DNA of 15,383 nucleotides. It comes from Elusimicrobiota bacterium. Lineage in GTDB: Bacteria > Elusimicrobiota > Elusimicrobia > Elusimicrobiales > UBA9959. The notes under the pieces were generated by a model. That model did no database searches. It was not told where the DNA came from and saw only the letters and a list, made by a program, of their open reading frames with translations. The translations under genes and the position numbers were made by a program. Positions 1 to 6,006 of this stretch are shown piece by piece (positions within the stretch are counted from its first letter, which is position 1; every line of letters starts with the position of its first letter). The stretch is from NCBI GenBank assembly GCA_003450815.1, contig DMES01000011.1, positions 1 through 15,383 on the forward strand, given 5' to 3'.

Positions 1-83
1 CTAGACTCTCCCGACCACCGCAGGTCTGGACGAAGCGCAGCACGGTGAGTCCGCCTATCTGCAATAACTACGATGTAGAGTAT

Positions 84-116
84 TGCCCGCCCGGACGTTC
101 TTCGGGCGGGCATTTT
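84..116 (+). terminator. Intrinsic terminator upstream of the first gene
   Basis: A perfect 10-bp GC-rich stem (TGCCCGCCCG at 84-93, CGGGCGGGCA at 103-112) with a 9-nt loop is followed by TTTT. It lies before the ribosome-binding site of the 139-879 gene, so it most likely ends a gene to the left of the window. The 139-879 gene would then need a promoter within about 20 bases or receive read-through; no convincing promoter was seen. Confidence 0.8.
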
Positions 117-138
117 ATATCACACATGGAGAAACAAA

Positions 139-879
139 ATGAAAATATTTAAATTTATGGTTGCGATGCTTTACCTTGTCCCGGTGGCCGCTAATGCCAC
201 ACCATCAACTCAGATATGGATACCGTCCACCGATATACAGAAGTATAAGAGTCTGCACCTGAATGTCGACAACTATGTGTCAGCCCAAAAAGAATCCAGC
301 GGCTTATGGAAAGCCCCTGTTTTCATGGCTGGCCCCACTATCGGTATTCTTCCTTATGAGAAAATTCAGGCAGAAGCCGGTTTTGACTTAATGAGGAGTG
401 GACTGGCTTCGGATAGCTATCCTTTCTATTTACATGCTAAGGCCGGCACACCTGAAGGCGCCGTTTTCTCCGGTGCTCCGGCGCTGGCAATCGGCGGCTA
501 TAATTTCGGTCTGAAACCAGCGGTTACTAATCAGAATATCGTTTACGGCCTGGCCGCAAAAAGCTTTCACGGGCTGGGCAGGCTTTCAGCCGGATATTAT
601 TCAGGAAATAAAAAACTGCTTCTGGATGAAAATGGGAAGAAAGCTAATACCGGGATACTTCTCTCTTGGGATAGGACAATAAAAGAGGTGTCAGACAAGC
701 TTTGGGCGGCGGTTGATTATCAGGGCGGGGACTCTTCTCTCGGTGCGTTCAGTTTTGGGGTTTCATGGGCCTTTGCCCCGAATACAAGTGTGATATTCGG
801 CTATGACATATACAATAACGTAAAAGTAGCCGGGCGCGATACTTTTACAGTACAGTTGGACATTAACCTCTTAAAGTGA
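139..879 (+). CDS. Secreted outer-membrane-type protein, function unknown
   Basis: A 246-residue protein with an N-terminal signal peptide: Lys at positions 2 and 5, a hydrophobic stretch at 6-18, and a likely cleavage after the Ala-Asn-Ala at 18-20. The mature part begins TPSTQIWIPSTDIQ and continues with alternating hydrophobic and polar residues, many Gly, Tyr and Phe, and a final segment QLDINLLK, as expected for an outer-membrane beta-barrel. I recall similar uncharacterised proteins sharing the STQIWIPSTD start and an SWDRT...ISDKLW-like stretch in Elusimicrobia and deltaproteobacteria, but cannot verify this here. The start is well supported: GGAGA at 128-132 lies 6 nt before the ATG. 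The stop codon falls inside the 876-918 hairpin. It has no operon partner and looks more AT-rich than the genes to its right. Location is a fair inference; function is unknown. Confidence 0.75.
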   Translation: MKIFKFMVAMLYLVPVAANATPSTQIWIPSTDIQKYKSLHLNVDNYVSAQKESSGLWKAPVFMAGPTIGILPYEKIQAEAGFDLMRSGLASDSYPFYLHAKAGTPEGAVFSGAPALAIGGYNFGLKPAVTNQNIVYGLAAKSFHGLGRLSAGYYSGNKKLLLDENGKKANTGILLSWDRTIKEVSDKLWAAVDYQGGDSSLGAFSFGVSWAFAPNTSVIFGYDIYNNVKVAGRDTFTVQLDINLLK

Positions 880-918
880 CACACAACTTAATTCCCATTT
901 AATTAAGTTGTGTGTCAC
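876..918. terminator. Perfect 18-bp hairpin between convergent genes
   Basis: The arms at 876-893 and 901-918 are perfect reverse complements (18 bp) around a 7-nt loop. It lies between the end of the 139-879 gene and the end of glyS, whose stop is at 929-931, so it probably serves both directions as a terminator or mRNA-end stabiliser. Flanking T tracts are weak (TTT on the minus strand; no T run on the plus strand), so termination efficiency is uncertain. The TGA stop of the left gene (877-879) is part of the stem. Confidence 0.6.
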
Positions 919-928
919 CTTAATCTAG

Positions 929-3106
929 TTACTGCAGTTGCGACAAATCGGCTACATCCTCAAAAAGCGAAACGAGGGATTTTACCAGGTTCAACCGGTT
1001 GTCCCTGACCTTTGTATCCTCGGCCATCACCATAACTTTCTCGAAAAAATTATCCAGGCTGCCTTTGATTGAAAGCAGTTCCAACAGGCTTTTTGAATAA
1101 TCCCGGTTAGCCAGATGTCCTTTAAGTTTGCCTGAAATACCAGCTATATCCCTGTAAAGGATCTTTTCCTCTTCCTTTTCAAACAATCCCTCTTCCGGAA
1201 AGCCGGTAAGGGGATTTTTACTCTGCCGTAATATGTTTTTAGCCCGCTTGAAAGCCATGGCCAGTGCCGCAAAGTCAGGGTTTAAACGGAAGGCGTGCAT
1301 ATCCTTCAAGCGCGCACGGCAGTCCGGCAGATCTCCGGCTTTCATAAAAAATTCCCTTACCGCTTTAACTTCGTCGAACTTAAACCCTTCTTCCTCAAAA
1401 ATACTTTGAGCTCTCTGCCAGGTAAAATCAAGCAGCTTCACTTTTACCGCAACGGCGTCAAAACCGGAGGTCTGAAGCGGCAATAATTCCAAAGCGCGCT
1501 CAAACGCGGCCGCAAGATTTATCTTAAATCCTTTTTCAAGGATAACGCGCGCCATGCCTAACGCCTGGCGCCGCAGGGCGTACGGGTCTTCGCTGCCGGT
1601 GGGGACCATTTCAAGCGCGAAGTCGGCCGCAAGTGTGTCCAGCTTTCCTGCCATAGAAACTAGCGCGCCCTCAGCCGAAGACGGAAGGGGGGATTTGGCG
1701 GAAAGCGGCCAGTAAAATTCGCCCACTGCGCGGGAAGCGGCTTCGCTGAAACCGGCGTTTTTTGCGTAGTAATAACCCATTGCGCCCTGCAGTTCGGTGA
1801 ATTCCCTGACCACATTGCTGACAAGGTCAGCGTAAACATAGCCTGAAGCTTTAATGACCTCTTCCTTGTTAACAGGGGAACCGCAATTATCGCAAAGCCA
1901 GGCGGCAAGTTTTTTAACCCGCTCCGTTTTATCATACATTGTGCCGATTTTTTCCTGAAAAGTAACGCTTTTCAATTTAGCGTTAAAATCATCCAGCGGT
2001 ACGGCGAGGTCACGGCTATAGAAAAAAACAGCGTCGCGGAACCGCGCCTCCAGCACATTTTTAAAACCGTTCTCCACATTGCGCTGTCCCTTTGACACAC
2101 CGTCGCGTATACCGATGAAATGCGGCTCCAACCCCGCCCTTTTGGGACAAACAGCGTGGCCTTCCGCCAAACCCATATCGCTCGGACCATCGGATTGTTC
2201 CAAAAGAGCGGGGCAAGCCCGGCCTTTTAAGTCCGAGACGGTAAAAAACTTAAGCTGTTTCTTCATTACCAGATGCACCAGCTCAGCCGGGAGTTTCAGA
2301 AAATCCTGCGAGTACTCGCCTACCACACAAACAGGGTATTCCACCAGGTAAAGATTTTCGCGCAGCAGTTCCTCGTCTATGTCCACCTCAAGCTTCATCC
2401 TTTTTGAAACCCGCTCCAGCTCGGCGCGCAGCGCTTTAAGGCGCTCCTCATCCTTAACTATCACATTTGCGTTTTCAAGCAATTTAAAATACTTTTCGGC
2501 TGAGGGGACGCTAAGGCGACGCGAGCCCCTGGCGCTCAAGCCCACGCTAAGACGGCCCGACTTCACTCCCGCTATTTCAAAAGCTACAGGCTTGTCTCCG
2601 TAAAGCGCAAGCAGGCCGCGTATGGGCCGGGCGAAACGAAAGCGTCCGGCTTCCCACACCATGTTTTTCGGGAACTGCAATTTAGAAATAATTGCCGGGA
2701 AGATTTCTGAAAGCGTTTTAGCCGCGGGACGCCCCGGGATTTTTTCCTCAAAGACCAGCACCTCTCCCTTGTTCGGCACGGTTTCAACGCCAAGCTTGTC
2801 CGGGGTGGTTCCGCGCGCTCGGGCAAAACCCGCCGCCTGAGGGGTAAAATTTCCTTTCTCATCTTTAAGCAACCGGCTGGCGGGACCGTAAGCTTTGCGT
2901 ATTTTGTCTTCGGTGCTCGCTGGAACACCAGAGATATAAAGGGTAAGGCGTTTATAGGTACCGAAGGCCTCAATCCCCTCGCAGGGCAGGCCGGCTTCAG
3001 CCAGTAGCACGGAGGCGTATTTATTCAACTGCTCGCCAGCAGAAGTCACAAAGCGGGCCGGAATATTCTCAATAAGTATTTCAAGCAGGGCGTCTCTCGT
3101 GATCAT
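929..3106 (-). CDS. glyS: Glycyl-tRNA synthetase beta subunit
   Basis: Beta subunit of the alpha2/beta2 bacterial glycyl-tRNA synthetase, which charges tRNA-Gly in the cytoplasm with GlyQ. The N-terminus LLEILIENIPARF matches the family's LLEIGTEEIPA start. The motifs GRFRFARPIRGL (155-166), VEYPVCVVGEY (255-265), FIGIRDG (330-336) and QEKIGTMYDKTERV (384-397) follow in family order, and the C-terminal third is the helical anticodon-binding (DALR-like) region. At 725 residues it is longer than the usual roughly 690. The excess is a segment of about 30 residues at 296-326 placed between FFTVSDLKG and LEPHFIGIRD, encoded by the palindrome at 2124-2219. The ATG at 3106 is supported by GGAG about 8 nt upstream. 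It is last in recO-glyQ-glyS, separated from glyQ by a 115-bp repeat-filled spacer. Confidence 0.96.
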   Translation of the reverse strand: MITRDALLEILIENIPARFVTSAGEQLNKYASVLLAEAGLPCEGIEAFGTYKRLTLYISGVPASTEDKIRKAYGPASRLLKDEKGNFTPQAAGFARARGTTPDKLGVETVPNKGEVLVFEEKIPGRPAAKTLSEIFPAIISKLQFPKNMVWEAGRFRFARPIRGLLALYGDKPVAFEIAGVKSGRLSVGLSARGSRRLSVPSAEKYFKLLENANVIVKDEERLKALRAELERVSKRMKLEVDIDEELLRENLYLVEYPVCVVGEYSQDFLKLPAELVHLVMKKQLKFFTVSDLKGRACPALLEQSDGPSDMGLAEGHAVCPKRAGLEPHFIGIRDGVSKGQRNVENGFKNVLEARFRDAVFFYSRDLAVPLDDFNAKLKSVTFQEKIGTMYDKTERVKKLAAWLCDNCGSPVNKEEVIKASGYVYADLVSNVVREFTELQGAMGYYYAKNAGFSEAASRAVGEFYWPLSAKSPLPSSAEGALVSMAGKLDTLAADFALEMVPTGSEDPYALRRQALGMARVILEKGFKINLAAAFERALELLPLQTSGFDAVAVKVKLLDFTWQRAQSIFEEEGFKFDEVKAVREFFMKAGDLPDCRARLKDMHAFRLNPDFAALAMAFKRAKNILRQSKNPLTGFPEEGLFEKEEEKILYRDIAGISGKLKGHLANRDYSKSLLELLSIKGSLDNFFEKVMVMAEDTKVRDNRLNLVKSLVSLFEDVADLSQLQ
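2124..2219. repeat. In-frame palindromic insertion inside glyS
   Basis: The arms at 2132-2150 and 2195-2213 are reverse complements at 17 of 19 positions, sharing CCCCGC-CTTTTGG-ACAA. Outer GGCT (2124-2127) and AGCC (2216-2219) extend the pairing after small bulges. The whole unit is 96 bp, exactly 32 codons, and keeps the glyS frame open. In the mRNA one mismatch becomes a U-G wobble and the other is A-C. The encoded residues, roughly 296-326 with two Cys, fall in a spot where other GlyS proteins appear to run straight from DLKG to EPHFIGIRDG. Rickettsia palindromic elements are known to insert in frame this way. No second copy is seen in this window. Confidence 0.7.
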
Positions 3107-3139
3107 TTATATCTCCATTTTAAGTTATCAAAGCTATGA

Positions 3140-3257
3140 GTCACAAGTCTCAGGACACAAGTCACAAGCACGGCAAATTAATCAACGGATTACACTGAAA
3201 CTCATTACTTTTTCACCTGTCCTACTTGTGACCTGTGACTTGTGTCTTGTGACTTGT
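3140..3257. repeat. Inverted short-repeat element, ACAAGTC type
   Basis: The left arm (3140-3169) is built of GTCACAAGTC-like units. The right arm (about 3214-3257) carries the reverse complement as CTTGTGAC/CTTGTGTC units. The longest exact match is ACACAAGTCACA (3155-3166). The centre is unique and about 45 nt. It fills the glyQ-glyS spacer, and its right arm codes for the last dozen residues of GlyQ. In RNA it could fold into a long imperfect hairpin. Confidence 0.7.
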
Positions 3258-4106
3258 TTCTGTTTGTTCATTGTCCTTCACATAAGCCGCAGCGCAAACG
3301 CGCGAGATATCCCGTATTCTTTTAATAAGATCAACCCGCTCCGAAACGGAAATTGCTCCGCGCGCGTCAAGCAGGTTGAAATTCTGGGAGCATTTCATCA
3401 CCAGATCATAGGCCGGCAGATAGTAATTCATTTTCGCCAAACGGAAAACTTCCTTTTCCCAGTGGTCAAAATCAGCGCGCAGATTCTCCACATTGGCCTC
3501 CTCAAAATTATAGTGGGAGAACTGCTTTTCCTGTCCTTTATGCAGCTGGCCATAGGTTACATGGTCGTTCCACTTTATGTCAAAAATATTTTTCTTTTTT
3601 TGGGCGAACATGGCCAGGCGTTCAAGGCCATAGGTTATTTCAACGCTTATAGGATTAAGCTCAAAGGAGGCCATCTGCTGAAAATAAGTGAACTGGGTTA
3701 TTTCCATGCCGTCAAGCCACACTTCCCAGCCTACACCCGAAGCGCCCAGAGTGGGCGATTCCCAATCGTCCTCTATCCATCGTATATCATGCTCACTGTG
3801 GTCTATGCCTACCACCTTCAGGGAATTGAGATATACCTGCTGTATGTCTTTCAGCGGCGGCTTTATAATTACCTGATACTGGTAGTATTTTCCAAGGCGG
3901 TTCGGGTTATCTCCGTAGCGCCCGTCGGCGGGCCGGCGGCAGGGTTCCACATACGCCACCCTGACCGGCTGGCCGGTAAGCGCGCCGAAAAAAGTTGCCG
4001 GATTATAAGTGCCGGCGCCTTTTTCAAGGTCGTAGGGCTGGATCACCGCGCAACCCTGGCGGGCCCAGTACTGGCCGAATTTCGAAATTATATCCTGCAG
4101 GTTCAT
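3222..4106 (-). CDS. glyQ: Glycyl-tRNA synthetase alpha subunit
   Basis: Catalytic alpha subunit of the class II glycyl-tRNA synthetase, which activates glycine with ATP and works with GlyS. Family motifs are clear: QDIISKFGQYWARQGCAVIQPYD (4-26), AGTYNPATF (31-39), YVEPCRRPADGRYGDNPNR (52-70), QYQVIIKPPL (76-85), the class II motif 2 region, and motif 3 SVEITYGLERLAM (154-166). Length is 294, in the normal range. The last residues (283-294, with SHKTQVTGHK) are encoded by the ACAAGTC-type repeat and look like a recent, probably dispensable tail. The start ATG is preceded by AGGAGG (4111-4116) at a short 4-nt spacing, immediately next to a 7-bp hairpin (4118-4136). The order recO-glyQ-glyS is also found in many Firmicutes. 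Confidence 0.97.
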   Translation of the reverse strand: MNLQDIISKFGQYWARQGCAVIQPYDLEKGAGTYNPATFFGALTGQPVRVAYVEPCRRPADGRYGDNPNRLGKYYQYQVIIKPPLKDIQQVYLNSLKVVGIDHSEHDIRWIEDDWESPTLGASGVGWEVWLDGMEITQFTYFQQMASFELNPISVEITYGLERLAMFAQKKKNIFDIKWNDHVTYGQLHKGQEKQFSHYNFEEANVENLRADFDHWEKEVFRLAKMNYYLPAYDLVMKCSQNFNLLDARGAISVSERVDLIKRIRDISRVCAAAYVKDNEQTETSHKTQVTGHK

Positions 4107-4117
4107 TAATCCTCCTA

Positions 4118-4262
4118 GGGCGCTGAAAAAGCGCCCCTTGATTACACAGATTTTAAAAAACGATTACACCGATTAAGCCAAGATTTTGGTCGTAGGAACA
4201 ATATCTGTGTAATCCCTCCCTAATCTGTGTAATCACAGGTCTGCTGACTTTTCAACAGACCC
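4118..4262. repeat. GATTACA-type inverted repeat element with end hairpins
   Basis: A composite element in the recO-glyQ spacer. The left hairpin GGGCGCT/AGCGCCC is at 4118-4136. It is followed by GATTACACAGATT (4140-4152) and GATTACACCGATT (4162-4174), a unique centre of about 25 nt, then the same unit inverted at 4200-4214 and 4222-4234. The right hairpin is GGTCTGCTG/CAACAGACC (4238-4261). Read in reverse complement, the right end closely matches the sequence at 15341-15383, so this is a repeated element rather than a chance structure. Confidence 0.8.
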
Positions 4263-4263
4263 A

Positions 4264-4269
4264 ATTATA
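4264..4269 (-). promoter_or_regulatory. Possible -10 box for glyQ
   Basis: On the minus strand a perfect TATAAT lies just after the recO stop codon. No good -35 is found 16-18 bases upstream (GTTTCT at best), so this may be chance. If real, it would start glyQ transcription just at the right hairpin of the GATTACA-type element. Confidence 0.25.
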
Positions 4270-4282
4270 CCTATTTTAAATT

Positions 4283-4906
4283 TCACAGAAACTGCGCGGT
4301 GTTAAGCGTTATGCCCAATTGCTCACTAAAAAATTTATTTATCAGACCTTCAAGCATATCTCCGGCATGCCGGTCTTCTTTTAGTTCCGCCACCTCAGGC
4401 CAGGAACCTGAATGCATGGCCTCCCAAAAATGCGAATCCAGGCCGAGAGAAGTTTCCCTAAGGCCATAGCCGGCGAATTCCATGGCGCGAAGAATAAAGG
4501 CAAAACGCATCCAGACCGAAGGCGGCCTTTCGTCCAGAGCCCTCAGTGTTGAAAGAAGCAACTCATATTTTTCTACGCTAGGCTGGGCCGCCGGCGTAAG
4601 TTTGTTAATGACTTCACAAAAATGAAAAGCCATAAAAATCCTGTCACGTCCGGTACGCAAGCCGGGAAAAACAGACAAGGTGGCTCCTCCGGTACACACG
4701 GGGAAGTTTGAACCGCCGCGCAGATAAAAACGGTAATCTCCCCAGGTTATGGGTTCACTCAGGGCTTTAAGCTTGCCCGAAACGCGACGCACACTTTTAA
4801 AATTCACCTCCAGCTTGCCGTGCCCTTTTGTGAAAACCGTGACAATACGGTCATTTTCCCGCAACGGGCGGCTTCGCAGTACTATACCGTAATCGCAAAA
4901 AATCAT
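4283..4906 (-). CDS. recO: DNA repair protein RecO
   Basis: RecO helps load RecA onto single-stranded DNA by displacing or annealing SSB-coated strands with RecR in gap repair. The N-terminal OB-fold is recognisable: GIVLRSRPLRENDRIVTVFTKGHGKLEV followed by the basic VRRVSGKL and EPITWGDY. The rest is a helical C-terminal domain with low conservation. No four-Cys zinc site is present; only a lone Cys near PVCTGG and one more further on. The frame is open to 4963, but the ATG at 4906 (MIFCDYGIVL) is preferred: it has GGAG 8 nt upstream and places the OB-fold at the N-terminus, whereas the ATG at 4963 has no ribosome-binding site. This gives 207 residues, slightly short for RecO. It is first in the recO-glyQ-glyS operon, with a good promoter at 5000-5029. 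Confidence 0.88.
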   Translation of the reverse strand: MIFCDYGIVLRSRPLRENDRIVTVFTKGHGKLEVNFKSVRRVSGKLKALSEPITWGDYRFYLRGGSNFPVCTGGATLSVFPGLRTGRDRIFMAFHFCEVINKLTPAAQPSVEKYELLLSTLRALDERPPSVWMRFAFILRAMEFAGYGLRETSLGLDSHFWEAMHSGSWPEVAELKEDRHAGDMLEGLINKFFSEQLGITLNTAQFL

Positions 4907-4999
4907 AAACCACACTCCATTTATTTTGCCGAACCGTGTACCCATTAACATTTTACCAAACATACAACTGGATCCCGCGAGCGCAGTCCCAGAGAGTTT

Positions 5000-5029
5000 A
5001 TTATAGTTGATGGTGCGGTTAAGCGTTAA
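5000..5029 (-). promoter_or_regulatory. Promoter for recO-glyQ-glyS
   Basis: On the minus strand TTAACG (5029-5024) and a perfect TATAAT (5005-5000) are separated by 18 bases. Predicted initiation near 4993 would give a leader of about 87 nt to the recO start at 4906. The region is divergent from rpmH. Confidence 0.55.
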
Positions 5030-5047
5030 AACCCCGTGCCGGGTAGG

Positions 5048-5080
5048 ATAAAATGTTGTTCCTCAACATTTTATTTTTTT
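5048..5080 (+). terminator. Terminator-like hairpin upstream of rpmH
   Basis: The 11-bp perfect stem ATAAAATGTTG (5048-5058) / CAACATTTTAT (5064-5074) has a TTCCT loop and is followed directly by a run of T (5074-5080). It is oriented to stop plus-strand transcription, yet no plus-strand gene precedes it; only the antisense of recO does. It may insulate the rpmH promoter from antisense read-through. The stem is AT-rich, so strength is uncertain. Confidence 0.5.
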
Positions 5081-5085
5081 GGGTT

Positions 5086-5114
5086 TTGCAATTCGGCGGC
5101 TTAATTCATATAAT
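5086..5114 (+). promoter_or_regulatory. Promoter for the rpmH cluster, likely leaderless
   Basis: TTGCAA (5086-5091) and a perfect TATAAT (5109-5114) lie 17 bases apart, a near-ideal sigma-70-type promoter. Initiation is expected around 5120-5122, only a few bases before the rpmH ATG at 5124. There is no ribosome-binding site in between, so the first gene would be translated from a leaderless or almost leaderless mRNA. Confidence 0.65.
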
Positions 5115-5123
5115 TACGATACT

Positions 5124-5261
5124 ATGCTACCAACATACAGACCAAATGTAAGAAAAAGAAAGAAACACATCGGCTTCCGCGCCAAAATGAAAACGCCGGG
5201 CGGCAGAAAAACACTGGCAAGGCGCCGCAAAAAAGGCCGATGGAGCTTAATACCCGATTGA
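5124..5261 (+). CDS. rpmH: 50S ribosomal protein L34
   Basis: A small, very basic large-subunit ribosomal protein of 45 residues starting MLPTYRPNVRKRKKHIGFRA and continuing MKTPGGRKTLARRRKKGR. This matches the family pattern of a TYxPs start, HGFRARM, and a GRkvLarRRakGR core. The frame is open further upstream, but the ATG at 5124 gives the canonical N-terminus. No Shine-Dalgarno sequence precedes it, and the predicted transcription start is just before the ATG. It opens the classic rpmH-rnpA-yidD-yidC-jag order. The C-terminal WSLIPD is slightly longer than usual. Confidence 0.96.
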   Translation: MLPTYRPNVRKRKKHIGFRAKMKTPGGRKTLARRRKKGRWSLIPD

Positions 5262-5363
5262 AATAGCGTGTGACGCGAATATGGCGGATGTTATTTACCC
5301 AAAACTATCCTTATTCCAGTTCGCAGTCATTTGAGCAATTAGCTATTATTCGTCGTATTCGCA

Positions 5364-5750
5364 GTGAAAACAGTGAAAAAATCAACGTTTTCAAGAGTTT
5401 CGCGGCTGCGCCTGCGCAAGGCATTTGAATTCGTTTTTGCCAAAGGTTCAAAAACTGCCACAAGAGATTTTGTAATGTGGCACACACTTGAAACCGGGCC
5501 TGAAGCCGGCAAAAAAATTGGGGTTATAGCCTCAAAAAAAACCGGCGGCGCGGTAAGGCGAAACAGACTTAAAAGGCTTCTAAGGGAAGCCTTCAGGTTG
5601 TCAAAAGACAAGTTGAAAGATGGAGCGCGCGTTATAATCTACTTCAAGGCGGGCTGCGACATAGATAGTTTGAACGAAGCGGCGTCCGCCCTTGACAGAA
5701 TATTTTTGAAAGCGCGCATAAAAAATGAAAGCCGGCAAAACCTGCCTTAA
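5364..5750 (+). CDS. rnpA: Ribonuclease P protein component
   Basis: Protein subunit of RNase P, which assists the catalytic RNA in removing 5' leaders from pre-tRNAs. The signature is clear: an Arg-rich N-terminus (SRVSRLRLRKAFEFVFAKG, including the aromatic cleft residues), KKIGVIASKKTGGAVRRNRLKRLLREAFR (50-78, the RNR box), and a C-terminal beta-strand with ARVIIYFKAG. Length 128 is normal. An in-frame stop at 5340-5342 limits the start. GTG at 5364 is the first choice and GTG at 5373 is possible. Neither has a visible ribosome-binding site, which is odd given the 102-base gap after rpmH. The 3' end overlaps yidD by 26 bases. Confidence 0.93.
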   Translation: MKTVKKSTFSRVSRLRLRKAFEFVFAKGSKTATRDFVMWHTLETGPEAGKKIGVIASKKTGGAVRRNRLKRLLREAFRLSKDKLKDGARVIIYFKAGCDIDSLNEAASALDRIFLKARIKNESRQNLP

Positions 5751-5967
5751 AAACTTTACAGGTCAGACACTGCGGGTGCTTGAGTCCGTTTACCGGACGC
5801 TAAGGCCCTTTTTAGGTCCGAAAGCCTGCAGATTTCACCCCACCTGTTCTGAGTACGGTTTTGAATCGCTTAGGAGTCACGGACCTCTTAAGGGGTCCGC
5901 GCTCGCTTTAAAAAGAATAGCCAGTTGCCATCCTTTCAATCCGGGCGGTTACGACCCGGTACCCTGA
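5725..5967 (+). CDS. yidD: Membrane protein insertion efficiency factor YidD
   Basis: A small 80-residue membrane-associated protein that supports YidC-dependent insertion. The family signatures are both present: CRFHPTCSEYGFESLRSHG (35-53) and ALKRIASCHPFNPGGYDPVP (61-80), with conserved Cys35, Cys41, Cys68 and His69. The N-terminal amphipathic segment is around residues 13-30. The ATG at 5725 lies inside rnpA, so translation is probably coupled; no strong ribosome-binding site is visible. The C-terminus ends exactly at DPVP, as is typical. yidC follows after 39 bases. Confidence 0.93.
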   Translation: MKAGKTCLKNFTGQTLRVLESVYRTLRPFLGPKACRFHPTCSEYGFESLRSHGPLKGSALALKRIASCHPFNPGGYDPVP

Positions 5968-5981
5968 AGTTTCCCTTGAAG

Positions 5982-6001
5982 CCTCCCAAAATTCAGGGAG
6001 G
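5982..6001 (+). promoter_or_regulatory. Hairpin burying the yidC ribosome-binding site
   Basis: CCTCCC (5982-5987) pairs perfectly with GGGAGG (5996-6001) around an 8-nt loop. GGGAGG is the ribosome-binding site for yidC, 5 nt before its ATG. A stem of six G-C-rich pairs would mask it unless opened by a ribosome finishing yidD (stop at 5965-5967) or by a factor. This suggests translational coupling or control of yidC. Confidence 0.55.
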
Positions 6002-6006
6002 TAAAA

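Noticed and set aside
3..167. Open frame from the left edge, with a second short frame ending TGA at 46-48
   Set aside because: The longer frame runs through the 84-116 terminator and into the next gene, and the shorter one is only 15 codons. Either could be a gene end, but nothing supports a call.
3099..4109. Long plus-strand open frame of 336 codons opposite glyQ
   Set aside because: It is the antisense shadow of glyQ, whose family motifs are unmistakable; the frame has no recognisable protein features.
4907..4963. Longer recO start at 4963
   Set aside because: It lacks a ribosome-binding site and adds 19 residues before the OB-fold; the ATG at 4906 has GGAG at good spacing.
4964..5123. 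Chromosomal origin of replication beside rpmH
   Set aside because: The rpmH cluster often flanks oriC, but no cluster of TTATCCACA-like DnaA boxes and no dnaA or parAB genes are seen here.
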